A DNA stretch of 64,000 nt from Bacteroidales bacterium (GTDB lineage: Bacteria > Bacteroidota > Bacteroidia > Bacteroidales > Lentimicrobiaceae), in NCBI GenBank assembly GCA_016709025.1, contig JADJEQ010000004.1:1-64000 (forward strand), given 5' to 3'. This document shows positions 46,150 through 55,507 of the stretch, in pieces (positions within the stretch are counted from its first letter, which is position 1; the number at the start of each line of letters is the position of its first letter). The translations under genes were made by a program, and so were the position numbers. The notes below the pieces were generated by a model. That model was not told the origin of the DNA. It was given only the letters and a program-made list of their open reading frames with translations, and did no database searches.

Positions 46150-46884
46150 ATGCAGCTTTTTTATCTTCCGGGCACCAATCTGTCTGTCTTATTTAAAGCA
46201 GGCAATACCTTGATTACACTGCCGGCCGAAGAGTCGGCGCATGTAGCCAGAGTGCTTCGAATGAAACCGGGCGACCCGCTGAAACTTACCGATGGGATCG
46301 GAAATATTACGGTTGCCAACATTCAGGATCCCAATCCCAAAGCCTGCATTGTAAAATTGATGTCCTTAGAAACTATTGAGAAGAAAATATACAATCTCAG
46401 GATAGCAGTTGCGCCCACAAAAAACATTGGCCGCTATGAATGGTTCCTGGAAAAAGCCACCGAATTCGGGATTGGAGAAATTATTCCTGTTTACTGCGAC
46501 CATTCCGAGCGGCAGAAAATCAGGACAGAAAGGCTGGAAAAAGTGGTGATAGCAGCCATGAAACAGTCGTTAAGCAGTTACCTGCCGGTAATTGCGCAGC
46601 CCGTAGATCTCAGCAGCCTGATTATAACCAATGCCGGACGAGAAAACTGCTTTATAGCCTGGGTAGATGAAAAACCCCGCCCACATCTTAAAGACATTTG
46701 CCAGCCTGGCAAAGATGCATTGATTTTAATAGGCCCTGAAGGTGACTTCAGTCCGCGTGAAATAAAACTGGCCCTCGAAAGTGGATTTAAGCCGGTTAGT
46801 TTGGGTAAAGCCCGCCTTCGTACCGAAACTGCAGCCCTGGCTTCTTGTTTTATCGTAAATTTGTTGAACGAACCTGTATCCTGA
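46150..46884 (+). CDS. rsmE: 16S rRNA m3U1498 methyltransferase RsmE
   Basis: 244-residue SPOUT methyltransferase. N-terminal PUA-like domain (HVARVLRMKPGDPLKLTDG), then the knot domain with KATEFGIGEIIPVYCDHSER, LIGPEGDFSPREIKLA and LGKARLRTETAA, all diagnostic. Methylates U1498 in the ribosomal decoding centre. Stand-alone gene, intact. Confidence 0.95.
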   Translation: MQLFYLPGTNLSVLFKAGNTLITLPAEESAHVARVLRMKPGDPLKLTDGIGNITVANIQDPNPKACIVKLMSLETIEKKIYNLRIAVAPTKNIGRYEWFLEKATEFGIGEIIPVYCDHSERQKIRTERLEKVVIAAMKQSLSSYLPVIAQPVDLSSLIITNAGRENCFIAWVDEKPRPHLKDICQPGKDALILIGPEGDFSPREIKLALESGFKPVSLGKARLRTETAALASCFIVNLLNEPVS

Positions 46885-46979
46885 TTTTTTTTTGTAGGGA
46901 CACGACATGTCTTATCCCTACAGGATTGATGTTCACCAAGGCCTTATGATAATGTGTTTAAAAGCTAAAAAAGATACCA

Positions 46980-47642
46980 ATGAAAACCCTTGTTAAAACA
47001 TCAATATTTCTGATCATCGCAACCCTGATAGCATCCTGGGCATCACCGGCTTCCTATCAGATTGCCCTGCTTAAATACCGGGGAGGCGGCGACTGGTATG
47101 CAAACCCAACTTCACTCACCAATCTGATTGAGTTTTGTAACCGCAACCTGAAAACAAACATTGACAGGGACTATGCTACAGTAGATGCCGGTAGCGGGGA
47201 TATATTTAACTATCCTTTTGTGCACATGACCGGCCATGGTAATGTTGTTTTCGACGAACAGGAGGCCATGAACCTGCGTAGTTACATGATTGCCGGTGGT
47301 TTTCTTCACATTGACGATAACTATGGCATCGATCCCTACATCAGGCCTATGATGAAGAAGGTATTCCCGGAACTCGATTTTATTGAACTTCCTTTTTCTC
47401 ACCCGATTTATCACCAGCAATACAATTTTCCCAACGGACTGCCAAAAATTCACGAGCACGACAACAAGCCACCACAGGGATATGGCCTGGTTTGGGAAGG
47501 ACGCCTTGTTTGTTTCTACTCATTTGAATGTGACCTCGGAGATGGCTGGGAAGATCAGGCCGTACACAACGACCCTGAGGAAAACCGTCAGAAAGCGCTG
47601 AGAATGGGAGCCAATATTATTCAGTATATTTTTGTTAAGTGA
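46980..47642 (+). CDS. DUF4159 exported protein
   Basis: 220 residues with a signal peptide (to about SWASPAS). DUF4159 motifs: YRGGGDWYANPTSLTNLIEF, FVHMTGHGNVVFDEQEA, LRSYMIAGGFLHIDDNYGID, HPIYHQQYNFPNGLPK and DPEENRQKALRMGANIIQYI. Family of glutamine-amidotransferase-like fold, often in gliding or stress clusters, biochemical role not known. The TGA is followed by repeats, no hairpin. Confidence 0.88.
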   Translation: MKTLVKTSIFLIIATLIASWASPASYQIALLKYRGGGDWYANPTSLTNLIEFCNRNLKTNIDRDYATVDAGSGDIFNYPFVHMTGHGNVVFDEQEAMNLRSYMIAGGFLHIDDNYGIDPYIRPMMKKVFPELDFIELPFSHPIYHQQYNFPNGLPKIHEHDNKPPQGYGLVWEGRLVCFYSFECDLGDGWEDQAVHNDPEENRQKALRMGANIIQYIFVK

Positions 47643-48000
47643 GGTTTTTGTTAGTTTTAGGCCAGGGACAAGGGGACAAAGGGACAGGGGGACAAGGAGA
47701 CAAGGAGAATGGGAGAATTTCCAATTTCTAATGTCCAAGTTCCAATTGTATAATTTCCAATTTCCAATTTCTAATTCCCAATAACAACCAAGAAGTTTGA
47801 GGTGCCACAGGGAATAGGAGAATGGCAGAATAGCAGTAAAGAGTTTAGAGGGTGAAAAGTGAAGAGTTTAAATCGACATAGGAGACTTTCCAATTTCCAA
47901 TTTCTAATTTCTAATATCCAATGCTAGACAGGAAGTCTGGGGTGGATGAGTAGCTTAACCTTAACCTTAACCTTAACCTATCTCCTTTAGCTAACTTACT
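47643..48000. repeat. Low-complexity intergenic region
   Basis: Runs of GGGACAAAGGGACAGG type (47660-47710), TTCCAATTTCTAATTCCC type (47715-47935), and four CTTAAC hexamers (47954-47979) ending 25 bp before the GH5 ATG. No gene. Confidence 0.8.
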
Positions 48001-48004
48001 ATTG

Positions 48005-50002
48005 ATGAAAAAGCTGCTACTGATACCAATTCTTCTGTTGATTATGCAGGTTTCGACCGCACAGCTGCCATTCCATCGCGGGATTAACCTCACCGGCTGG
48101 TTTCAGGCATCAGATGCCGGTTATATACAGTTCAGGAAGTTTACTTTTAAGGATTTTACCGAAATCAAAAGCCTGGGATGTGACGTAATCCGCTTGCCTG
48201 TCAACCTGCACGACATGACTTCAGGAGCCCCGGACTATATAATAGATCCGGTTTTGTTTTCACTCCTCGATTCTGTGATTTCATGGGCAGAATTATTGCA
48301 GATGCATCTGATCATCGATAACCATTCATTCGATCCTTCAGTAAGCACCAGCCCCGACGTAGGACAGATTCTCACCCGGGTGTGGCCACAGATCGCAAGC
48401 AGATACCAGAGCAGGTCGGAATTTATCTTATACGAAATCCTGAATGAACCCCATGGAATTTCAAACCAGTTGTGGGGTTCCATCCAGCAACAAACGATAG
48501 ATGCCATCCGAGCAGTCGACACCAGACATACCATTGTTGTCGGGCCTTCGGGTTACAACAGCTACAACGACCTGGCACAAATGCCTGTATATGCCGATAC
48601 CAACCTTATTTATACCTTTCATTTCTACGACCCTTTTCTTTTCACCCATCAGGGAGCCAGCTGGAGTACACCATCCATGCAGCCACTGGCAGGTGTTCCT
48701 TTTCCTTACAATGCAGATTCGATGCCTCCCTGTCCGCCCGAACTGGAAGGCACCTGGATTGAAGATGCCCTTGGATATTACAATACCCAGGGCAATGCTG
48801 AAACCGTGAGATCCCTGATCGACATCGCGGTGCAGTTCAGAGATGAGCACAATCTGAAGATTTTCTGCGGTGAGTTTGGCGTATATATACCCAACAGCGA
48901 TAATAATGACAGGGCCAACTGGTATGAACTGGTCAAAAATTATCTTGAAGAAAAGGCAATTCCGTGGACAATATGGGACTACAAAGGCGGTTTCGGGCTA
49001 TTTGAGAAAGGCTCATTCGAACTATTTGAATCAGATCTGAACATTCCTTTGGTCGAGGCCCTTGGATTCAATTTACCTGAACAACAACCCTATTCGATTA
49101 AACCAGATACAGTGGGGTTTACTATTTATGACGATTACCTGGGCACACGGATCAACGAAGCCAGTTACACCGAATCGGAAATAGATTATTTTTCCACTTT
49201 ATTCCCGAACAATGACCAATACTGCCTTTACTGGAGTGGAGGCCCCCAATACAGCCTGATCGCCCATGATTTTGTTCCTGACAGGGATCTGTCGCAGCTG
49301 GTTGAAGCAGGTTATGCACTTGATTTGATGGTTCGGGGTAATGTTGAGGGAATCAGTTTTGATATCCGGTTTCTTGATACTAAAACCGTAGACCCGTCCG
49401 ATCATCCATGGAGAATCAGAACAACTTTGAACGACGCTTCACCCGGATGGGACAAACGCTGGCACCACCTGCACATTCCGTTACTGAATTTTACAGAACA
49501 CGGGTCCTGGGACAACAATACCTGGTATGAACCGGAGGGCAAATTTGATTGGTCAGCCATCGACAGGATGGAGATTGTTGCGGAATACGGCTCATTCGAA
49601 AACAGGGAGGTATGGTTCGACAACATCCGGATAACCGATCAGGATACTGCTAACGTAATAGAAACAGGGACATTGGGCATTCAACAGCCAGCTTTATCCT
49701 TCCGCGATACCAGGCTTTCTGCATGGCCAAACCCTATGAACACATCTGTGACCCTCAGCTTTGGGTTGCAGGAAAACAGCCGGGTGGAACTCATCGTGTA
49801 TTCGTCCACCGGATTCATAATCAGAGAACTCGTGAATGCGGAATTAGCCCAGGGTAGTCATTCCCTTGCGTGGGATGGAACCAACTCAACCGGAAACCAG
49901 GTTCCACCCGGCATCTATATTTGCCGGCTGCAGACAGAAAATGGTACGGGACACTACAAGATTATAAAGACAGGCAGCGCCCGACAGACCTCTGCCTTCT
50001 GA
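48005..50002 (+). CDS. Secreted GH5 glycoside hydrolase with T9SS tail
   Basis: 665 residues from the ATG at 48005 (a TTG lies 3 bp earlier). Signal peptide to VSTAQ. The GH5 (beta/alpha)8 domain spans about residues 22-345: RGINLTGWF, CDVIRLPVN, IIDNHS, acid/base Glu148 in YEILNEPHG, FHFYDPF, nucleophile Glu290 in FCGEFGV and WTIWDYKGGFGLF. Residues about 360-545 form a carbohydrate-binding-like beta domain ending EVWFDNIRITD. Then a FlgD-like T9SS sorting domain (LSAWPNPMNTSVTLSFG, SLAWDGTNSTGNQVPPGIYI). Endo-beta-glucanase or mannanase activity is likely; the exact substrate cannot be told. Confidence 0.9.
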   Translation: MKKLLLIPILLLIMQVSTAQLPFHRGINLTGWFQASDAGYIQFRKFTFKDFTEIKSLGCDVIRLPVNLHDMTSGAPDYIIDPVLFSLLDSVISWAELLQMHLIIDNHSFDPSVSTSPDVGQILTRVWPQIASRYQSRSEFILYEILNEPHGISNQLWGSIQQQTIDAIRAVDTRHTIVVGPSGYNSYNDLAQMPVYADTNLIYTFHFYDPFLFTHQGASWSTPSMQPLAGVPFPYNADSMPPCPPELEGTWIEDALGYYNTQGNAETVRSLIDIAVQFRDEHNLKIFCGEFGVYIPNSDNNDRANWYELVKNYLEEKAIPWTIWDYKGGFGLFEKGSFELFESDLNIPLVEALGFNLPEQQPYSIKPDTVGFTIYDDYLGTRINEASYTESEIDYFSTLFPNNDQYCLYWSGGPQYSLIAHDFVPDRDLSQLVEAGYALDLMVRGNVEGISFDIRFLDTKTVDPSDHPWRIRTTLNDASPGWDKRWHHLHIPLLNFTEHGSWDNNTWYEPEGKFDWSAIDRMEIVAEYGSFENREVWFDNIRITDQDTANVIETGTLGIQQPALSFRDTRLSAWPNPMNTSVTLSFGLQENSRVELIVYSSTGFIIRELVNAELAQGSHSLAWDGTNSTGNQVPPGIYICRLQTENGTGHYKIIKTGSARQTSAF

Positions 50003-50089
50003 ATCCTGAATCCTCAATAAAAATACTCATTTCAGATTCCGGATTTCTATCTATATCAGAGGACTTGGGACGAGAGACGCACTTCTCAT

Positions 50090-50465
50090 TTTTCAGATCA
50101 CATCTCTTCACTTTCTTCGCTTTGTTCACATTCAAAACAACTCCTTTTTTCCTTCTCTCCCTCCCTCCCACACATTGTCCCTCTCTCCTTCTCATCTTCA
50201 GCCCCTAAACCTAACAGGTCGAAAGAAGACCTGGTAGGTTTATTTTCATCTCTAACTTCATACTCTTCACTCTCTTCACTCTCTTCACTCTCTTCACTCT
50301 TTGCACTTTCTTCACTTTTCACTCTTCACTCACTTCACTCACTACTCACTACTAACTACTTCTTACCTCTTACCTCTTACCTCTTACCTCTTACCTCCTA
50401 CTTCCGACTTCCGACTTCTGACTTCTGACCTCCGACTTCCAACTTCCGACTTCCACTTCATATCA
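50090..50465. repeat. CT-rich simple repeats
   Basis: CTCTTCA repeats (about 50262-50340), TTACCTC repeats (about 50363-50400), and ACTTCCG/ACTTCTG repeats (50400-50455). They lie between the convergent GH5 and antiporter genes. Encodable Ser/Glu-rich peptides are artefacts. Confidence 0.85.
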
Positions 50466-50474
50466 CAATTACAA

Positions 50475-52484
50475 TTAACTCAATACCAAATACTTATTCA
50501 CCTCTGCGATCTTCTCCGGGCTACCGAACAGGTAAAGCATATCATCCGTTTCGATGGTCATTTGAGGAGTGATGAGGGTCAGATATCTGTTTTTCCGTCG
50601 AATGGCAAGTACAGTTACATTAAAAGTGCTCTTCAGTCCACTGTCGATAATTGTTTTTCCAATAATTTTATTAAACCCCTGCTGTACCGGCAACGTGGCA
50701 ATAACCATATCGGGAATATTGAGCTGAAGGGCAGGTGGAATCTGGTTTTCATTGCCGGATGCTGCCAGTAGTTCATAGTTATGCGCCCGGATGTGACTAA
50801 CAAATGATTGAATTTTATCGTATGGGATCAGGTAGCGGTTCAGCACCCGCGTAAAGATCTGGATGGATGTTTCAAACTCTTCCGGAATCACTTCATCGGC
50901 TCCCAGTTTCAGTATTTCGTCGATTTCGTTCAAATGCCTGGTTCTTACGATAACATGGGCTGTTTCAGTAATTTGCCGAAGAATTGATATGATTCGTTTA
51001 GTGGCTTCAGGATCTGAAATGGCAATTACAACCACACGGGCTTCATGAGCATGCACATGATGCAGGATAACTTCATCGGCAGCATCCCCAAAAACCACCG
51101 GATAACCTTCGTCCCTGGCTTGCCGGTAAATATCCGGATCAAGTTCGATGGTAATGTAAGGGATACTGGCCTGCCTGGCGGTGCGCGCCACATTGTGCCC
51201 GTTGATTCCAAATCCGATCACAATCAGGTGATCGTGAAGATTCAAACCTATATCCTCATCATGCCGGCGTTTTTTCCTGTTTTGAAAGTTGATCAGCCGT
51301 CTGCGCACCCGCGGAGAAAGTCCGGCCCTGATAATCCATTCAGCCATCTTTTCAGCATAACCGGCAATAACTGGCGTTAAGCCCATGGTCAGAATCGAAA
51401 TGGCAAGGAAACTCTGATAAACCTCCTGGGTAAGCAGTTTATTTCGAATGCCGATGGTTGACAATAGAAATGCAAACTCACCGACCTGGAAAAGGGTAAA
51501 CGCTGAAACCAGGGCAGTGCGCAGTGGAAAGCGCATTATCAGCACTGTTACAGCTACAATTATCATCTTCACAAGAATCACCATCACTGTAAACAGGATC
51601 AAAATCAGAAAATGGTTTGTGAAAAAACGAAGATCGAGCAACATGCCGACTGAGACGAAAAAGAAACTGATAAAGATTTCGCGGAATGGCAGGATACTGG
51701 CCGTTGCCTGATGGCTGTATTCGGATTCGGAAATAATCAGTCCGGCAAAAAAAGCACCCAAAGCCAGTGAAAGTCCAACAGAAGAGGTAAGCCAGGCAGT
51801 TGCAAAACAAATAACCACGAGTGTAAGAATAAACAGCTCCCTGCTTTTGGCCTTTACCACACGGTGCAGCAATTGCGGCACAGCATATCGCGCCAGCACA
51901 ATCAGCAAACCGACCACCAGGGCAAACTTACCCACCAGCAAAAGCATGGCAACCCAGATGTTTCCGCCATTCCCGGCCAACAACGGGGTGATCAGAATCA
52001 TGGGAACTACGATGATATCCTGAAAAATTAGCAAAGCCAGGGCAATCCGACCCTGAGGTGATGTCATCTGACCCTTTTCCTGTAAGAGTTTCAGAACAAT
52101 GGCTGTACTGCTCAAAGCAATCAGAAATCCCATAAAAACAGCCTGTGGCGGGCTCAGACCCAACATCCGGCTGATTACATAAGTAAGCAGTATGGTCCCT
52201 CCAACCTGAAGCAAGCCACCGAGCAAAACAGTCTGCCTGATCTTAGCCAGCCCTTTGATTGAAAACTCGATGCCGATGATAAATAACAGGAAAATAATGC
52301 CTGTTTCGGAGAGAATCTCCACTTCATGTGAAGCACCGATCAGGCTCAGTCCGTTTGGCCCGGCGATCATACCGGTTATCAGAAAGCCAATGATGGAAGG
52401 CATTTTAAACCGCTGAAACAAGAGTATAATGAGCACTGAAAGCCCTAAAATAATGACTACTTCTTTTAAAATCGGGAGCTCCAT
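50475..52484 (-). CDS. Kef/CPA2-type cation:proton antiporter with RCK domains
   Basis: 669 residues. N-terminal Na/H-exchanger domain of 12-13 helices (IIGFLITGMIAGPNGLSLIG; LLFIIGIEFS; ALLIFQDIIVVPM, with the FQD motif; LGAFFAGLIISESEY). Then RCK-N/TrkA-N (DHLIVIGFGINGHNVARTA, GDAADEVILHHV) and a TrkA-C domain (INIPDMVIATLPV... MLYLFGSPEKIAE). Probably K+ or Na+/H+ exchange gated by nucleotide. No glutathione-linked partner is nearby. TAACTTTG at the complement of 52536-52543 is a possible -7 box. Confidence 0.92.
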   Translation of the reverse strand: MELPILKEVVIILGLSVLIILLFQRFKMPSIIGFLITGMIAGPNGLSLIGASHEVEILSETGIIFLLFIIGIEFSIKGLAKIRQTVLLGGLLQVGGTILLTYVISRMLGLSPPQAVFMGFLIALSSTAIVLKLLQEKGQMTSPQGRIALALLIFQDIIVVPMILITPLLAGNGGNIWVAMLLLVGKFALVVGLLIVLARYAVPQLLHRVVKAKSRELFILTLVVICFATAWLTSSVGLSLALGAFFAGLIISESEYSHQATASILPFREIFISFFFVSVGMLLDLRFFTNHFLILILFTVMVILVKMIIVAVTVLIMRFPLRTALVSAFTLFQVGEFAFLLSTIGIRNKLLTQEVYQSFLAISILTMGLTPVIAGYAEKMAEWIIRAGLSPRVRRRLINFQNRKKRRHDEDIGLNLHDHLIVIGFGINGHNVARTARQASIPYITIELDPDIYRQARDEGYPVVFGDAADEVILHHVHAHEARVVVIAISDPEATKRIISILRQITETAHVIVRTRHLNEIDEILKLGADEVIPEEFETSIQIFTRVLNRYLIPYDKIQSFVSHIRAHNYELLAASGNENQIPPALQLNIPDMVIATLPVQQGFNKIIGKTIIDSGLKSTFNVTVLAIRRKNRYLTLITPQMTIETDDMLYLFGSPEKIAEVNKYLVLS

Positions 52485-52611
52485 CGTGTAAAATTAATCC
52501 TGCAGAGTGGTATTGTGGATCTTCATAACGTTTCCCAAAGTTAATAAATACAACCGGTTTAAATTATTTTTTTGGTTCACCTGCAAATACAGTGGGTAAA
52601 AATTGCGTATA

Positions 52612-52651
52612 ATTGTGAAACTCTCCCATTGGCGCGGGAGAGTTTCACAAT
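52612..52651. repeat. Perfect 16-bp inverted repeat
   Basis: ATTGTGAAACTCTCCC and GGGAGAGTTTCACAAT flank an 8-nt loop. No T run follows on either strand. It lies in a 383-bp non-coding stretch (52485-52867) upstream of the antiporter; small dyads such as AAATCCT-C-AGGATTT (about 52760) are also there. Predicted frames across it are not convincing genes. Confidence 0.75.
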
Positions 52652-52867
52652 ATGCACCTGTTTTTTGGAAAGAGTAAAGACTGTTTAAATTTGACGAACT
52701 CCACGAACAGGCCCATCCTATCGGGTGGGTTTCAAATAAAATTTCATTGAGGAAGGCCAAATCCTCAGGATTTGATGTTTCTTCATAAATCCGTCCTAAA
52801 ATGTTCTGGTGGCAAAAAGTTAGCTTTCAGAATGGACTTAACCTTGTAGATTTAATGACGACAAAAA

Positions 52868-53332
52868 TCACAGACCATCTGAAATAATTCCGGATGATTT
52901 CATTTTGCCTTTTAATACGTAAAAAAAGATCAGATAGAAGATTAAAAGTGAGATCATATTAAGAACAAGGATGGCCAGAAATCCACTTCCATATACAAAT
53001 AAAACCGTGCATAGAAGTAGAATGTTGTTTAAAATGGTGGCTTTAAACATTGCTTTTTCACGCAATGAATTTAAGTTTTCAGATTCTTCCTTTTCCTTTG
53101 AAAACACCATCAACCCAAACCCTGAAATAAGTAAAATCAGGATCAACTCATCGGCAAAGTTAGTCCTGAAAGTTACAAAAATCCGGGTTTCCAGAAATGA
53201 AGATACTATAGCAAAAACAGGCATGGTGAACCTGAAATCGAAAACCAGGTATAGCACTAACATTACGATTCCGGCAAGAGCCAGTATCCTTCCGGCAATT
53301 TTCCAGTAATATGGTAACAACAGTCCATTCAT
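52868..53332 (-). CDS. Hypothetical four-helix membrane protein
   Basis: 154 residues with four hydrophobic helices (about 12-30, 58-76, 96-116 and 119-140). A charged cytoplasmic loop KEKEESENLNSLREKAMFK separates helices 2 and 3. In Bacteroidota similar small membrane proteins sit beside XRE regulators, but none is here. Not assigned. Confidence 0.6.
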   Translation of the reverse strand: MNGLLLPYYWKIAGRILALAGIVMLVLYLVFDFRFTMPVFAIVSSFLETRIFVTFRTNFADELILILLISGFGLMVFSKEKEESENLNSLREKAMFKATILNNILLLCTVLFVYGSGFLAILVLNMISLLIFYLIFFYVLKGKMKSSGIISDGL

Positions 53333-53439
53333 TTATAAGGCATTTGCTGATTTTTTCTGAACCTGAGGGTTTCAGCTAAAATAAATACTGACAGGTGTTT
53401 TCAATTCGATATCTTTTCCTGCTATTGCCAGATCACCTG

Positions 53440-54096
53440 TCAATTTTCGCCGCTGCTGTATATAGGAAATTCAGCATCAGTTTGGTCATCGAAAGTAAAC
53501 AATACACCTACGAGTCCATATTTGTGATTCGCGATGTAAGTTACTTTCGTGATTCCCGCACTTCCTTTAAGCTGGCTGAGGTCCTCTTCAACTTTTATAA
53601 CCTTGATCAGATAAAAGCCGTATTCGTAATCGTTTTGGTCAGTTTTGCTTACCACTTTTCTCTCCCTGCCGGTTGAACCAATCGGGTATGTATCCCCAAC
53701 TTTAGAATCGTACCTGACCAATATACCGGCCCCGGGACCTGACTTGTACTCAATTCCCTCTTTGGTTACCTTAAACTCTTTGTTGGTCGCTGTAACAACG
53801 TCCCCTTCAATGGTAATCCCCGGCATGTTGGCCACCATATTTTTCAGCATTTCGTTTTTAACGGTAGCAGAACAATCGAAAGAAGATACACCGTCACTCA
53901 ACGATTTGACTGTAGCATCAAAATTACTGACCCCGGCAATTTCCATTGAACTTGAAGATGTATGAGCCCCGACTTCACCCATAGGAGACTGATCGCCTCC
54001 AAGTTCAGTCGGATCATCTTTATTAAACAGTTTTTCGCATGATGAACTTAATACTGCAAGCGAAATACACATAAATAAAACGAACAGATTTTTCAT
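53440..54096 (-). CDS. Hypothetical lipoprotein
   Basis: 218 residues; lipobox VLSSSC (Cys20), then EKLFNKDDPTELGG. The mature protein is beta-rich: FKVTKEGIEYKSGPGAGILV, RYDSKVGDTYPIGSTG, YGLVGVLFTFDDQTDAEFPI. Not matched to a family. Its 5' untranslated region carries a GTTAAG-type hexamer repeat ending 11 bp before the ATG. Confidence 0.65.
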   Translation of the reverse strand: MKNLFVLFMCISLAVLSSSCEKLFNKDDPTELGGDQSPMGEVGAHTSSSSMEIAGVSNFDATVKSLSDGVSSFDCSATVKNEMLKNMVANMPGITIEGDVVTATNKEFKVTKEGIEYKSGPGAGILVRYDSKVGDTYPIGSTGRERKVVSKTDQNDYEYGFYLIKVIKVEEDLSQLKGSAGITKVTYIANHKYGLVGVLFTFDDQTDAEFPIYSSGEN

Positions 54097-54106
54097 AACT
54101 AAAGAT

Positions 54107-54142
54107 TTAAGGTTGAGTTAAGGTTGAGGTTAAGGTTAAGGT
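54107..54142. repeat. TTAAGG hexamer repeat
   Basis: Six near-perfect units of TTAAGG/TTGAGG, next to the start of the lipoprotein gene at 54096. Same word family as 47954-47979 and 62169-62212. Confidence 0.85.
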
Positions 54143-54197
54143 GATAGTTTTTACAAGACTAGATTACTCCTCAATGAAGAACAGTTTTACTCTGGTT

Positions 54198-55412
54198 TTA
54201 CACTTTGATCAGCTTTTTGTAGCAGACTCCTTCCGGAGCAATCACTTTCAACACATAGGTCCCGGATGGTAAATATTCAACATTAACGCTGTTATCCCTC
54301 TTTTGAAGCAAAACTCTGTTCAACACTTCTCCGGCCAGGTTAATAATTTCAAGTGTGGCATTGGTTGAACCCGCAAGTTCTATCCTTAACATTGATTCAG
54401 CGGGATTGGGATAGATTTTAGCGCCCGGGAACCCTGTATCTGCGATTCCCACACCTGATCCGGCTTTTTTCAGAATAATTCCTGATTTGCCAATTGCAAA
54501 TCCGGTTTGATCGGGGGTAAAACACAGCGCATTGAGGTTCACCGTAATGTTTGCATTTTCAAATGTCCAGGTAGCACCTCCATCTGTTGTTTTCAGAATT
54601 GTGCTGATAATCGACTTAACACCGGCAGCATAGCCAACCTGATCGTCTAGAAAATGTACAGCATTCAGGTCATCGCGTGAAGGGCAAAATGATAATACCC
54701 AGGTATTACCGCCATCTGTGGTTTTCATCATCCGGCCAAACCTGCCTACCACATAACCTACCGTTTCACTGGGAAAATAAATATCATACACAGGATCGCC
54801 ACCCATGATCGGGCTTACATTGGTCCAGGTGTTGCCCCGGTCGGTTGTGCGGAGTATCTTTCCAAAAAGTTCCAGAACAAATCCAACGCTATCATTGACA
54901 AAACAGAGAGAGGTATAATAATTCGTATTGCCGGGAGAAGCTGTCCAGGAGAATGCACTGTCAAGTGTTTTATAAATACCGATGCCAGCAACAAATCCAT
55001 TGTCGGAATTTACGAATTGAACGCTTGTGAATTCACCAGCTGATCCGGAGGCCCGCGGAGTCCACAAAGCACCGGCATCGGTTGTTTTCAGAATAACACC
55101 GCCTCCACCGACTACATATCCTGTTGTTTCATTTGTAAACCAGATTCCTTTCAGATCGGTGGTAACGCCGCTGTTTAAAGGGCTCCAGTTATTTCCCGCA
55201 TCGGTAGTTTTTAATATTGTCCCCTGAGCACCTACTACATAGCCAACTTCATTCGACTGAAAAAAGACGCCGTACAGATGGTTGCTGGTATTGCTGTTTA
55301 CACTCATCCACTGGGCAAAACAACTATGGTTAATTCCGGCGCTGAGCAGCAACAGGATGATGATGCTTCTCATATTCCATGCGGTAAAATTCGGAGTATT
55401 CTTTGTTTTCAT
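54198..55412 (-). CDS. T9SS-sorted YCF48/BNR-like repeat protein
   Basis: 404 residues; signal peptide to HSCFAQ. Six or so repeats with the pattern VGYVVGAQGTILKTTDAGNNW, as in Ycf48/BNR propellers (others: TGYVVGGGGVILKTTD, TVGYVVGRFGRMMKTTDGG, VGYAAGVKSIISTILKTTD). C-terminal T9SS domain (AKIYPNPAESMLRIEL, LEIINLAGEVLNRV, PSGTYVLKVIAPEG). Bacterial proteins of this plan are extracellular with unknown role. Start at 55412 gives MKTKNTPNF; a second Met (MRSIII, residue 14) is also possible. Confidence 0.8.
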   Translation of the reverse strand: MKTKNTPNFTAWNMRSIIILLLLSAGINHSCFAQWMSVNSNTSNHLYGVFFQSNEVGYVVGAQGTILKTTDAGNNWSPLNSGVTTDLKGIWFTNETTGYVVGGGGVILKTTDAGALWTPRASGSAGEFTSVQFVNSDNGFVAGIGIYKTLDSAFSWTASPGNTNYYTSLCFVNDSVGFVLELFGKILRTTDRGNTWTNVSPIMGGDPVYDIYFPSETVGYVVGRFGRMMKTTDGGNTWVLSFCPSRDDLNAVHFLDDQVGYAAGVKSIISTILKTTDGGATWTFENANITVNLNALCFTPDQTGFAIGKSGIILKKAGSGVGIADTGFPGAKIYPNPAESMLRIELAGSTNATLEIINLAGEVLNRVLLQKRDNSVNVEYLPSGTYVLKVIAPEGVCYKKLIKV

Positions 55413-55507
55413 AGGTCAGGAGATTTTTTTATTTAGGAATCTGAAATAAATAAGAACTATTGTTGAAATCGTTTATCCGCGATTAAAATTCAACGTTGAA
55501 TGGTTGC

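Noticed and set aside
52494..52760. 88-codon frame upstream of the Kef gene
   Set aside because: It crosses the perfect hairpin and the antiporter promoter region, has no domain and looks non-coding.
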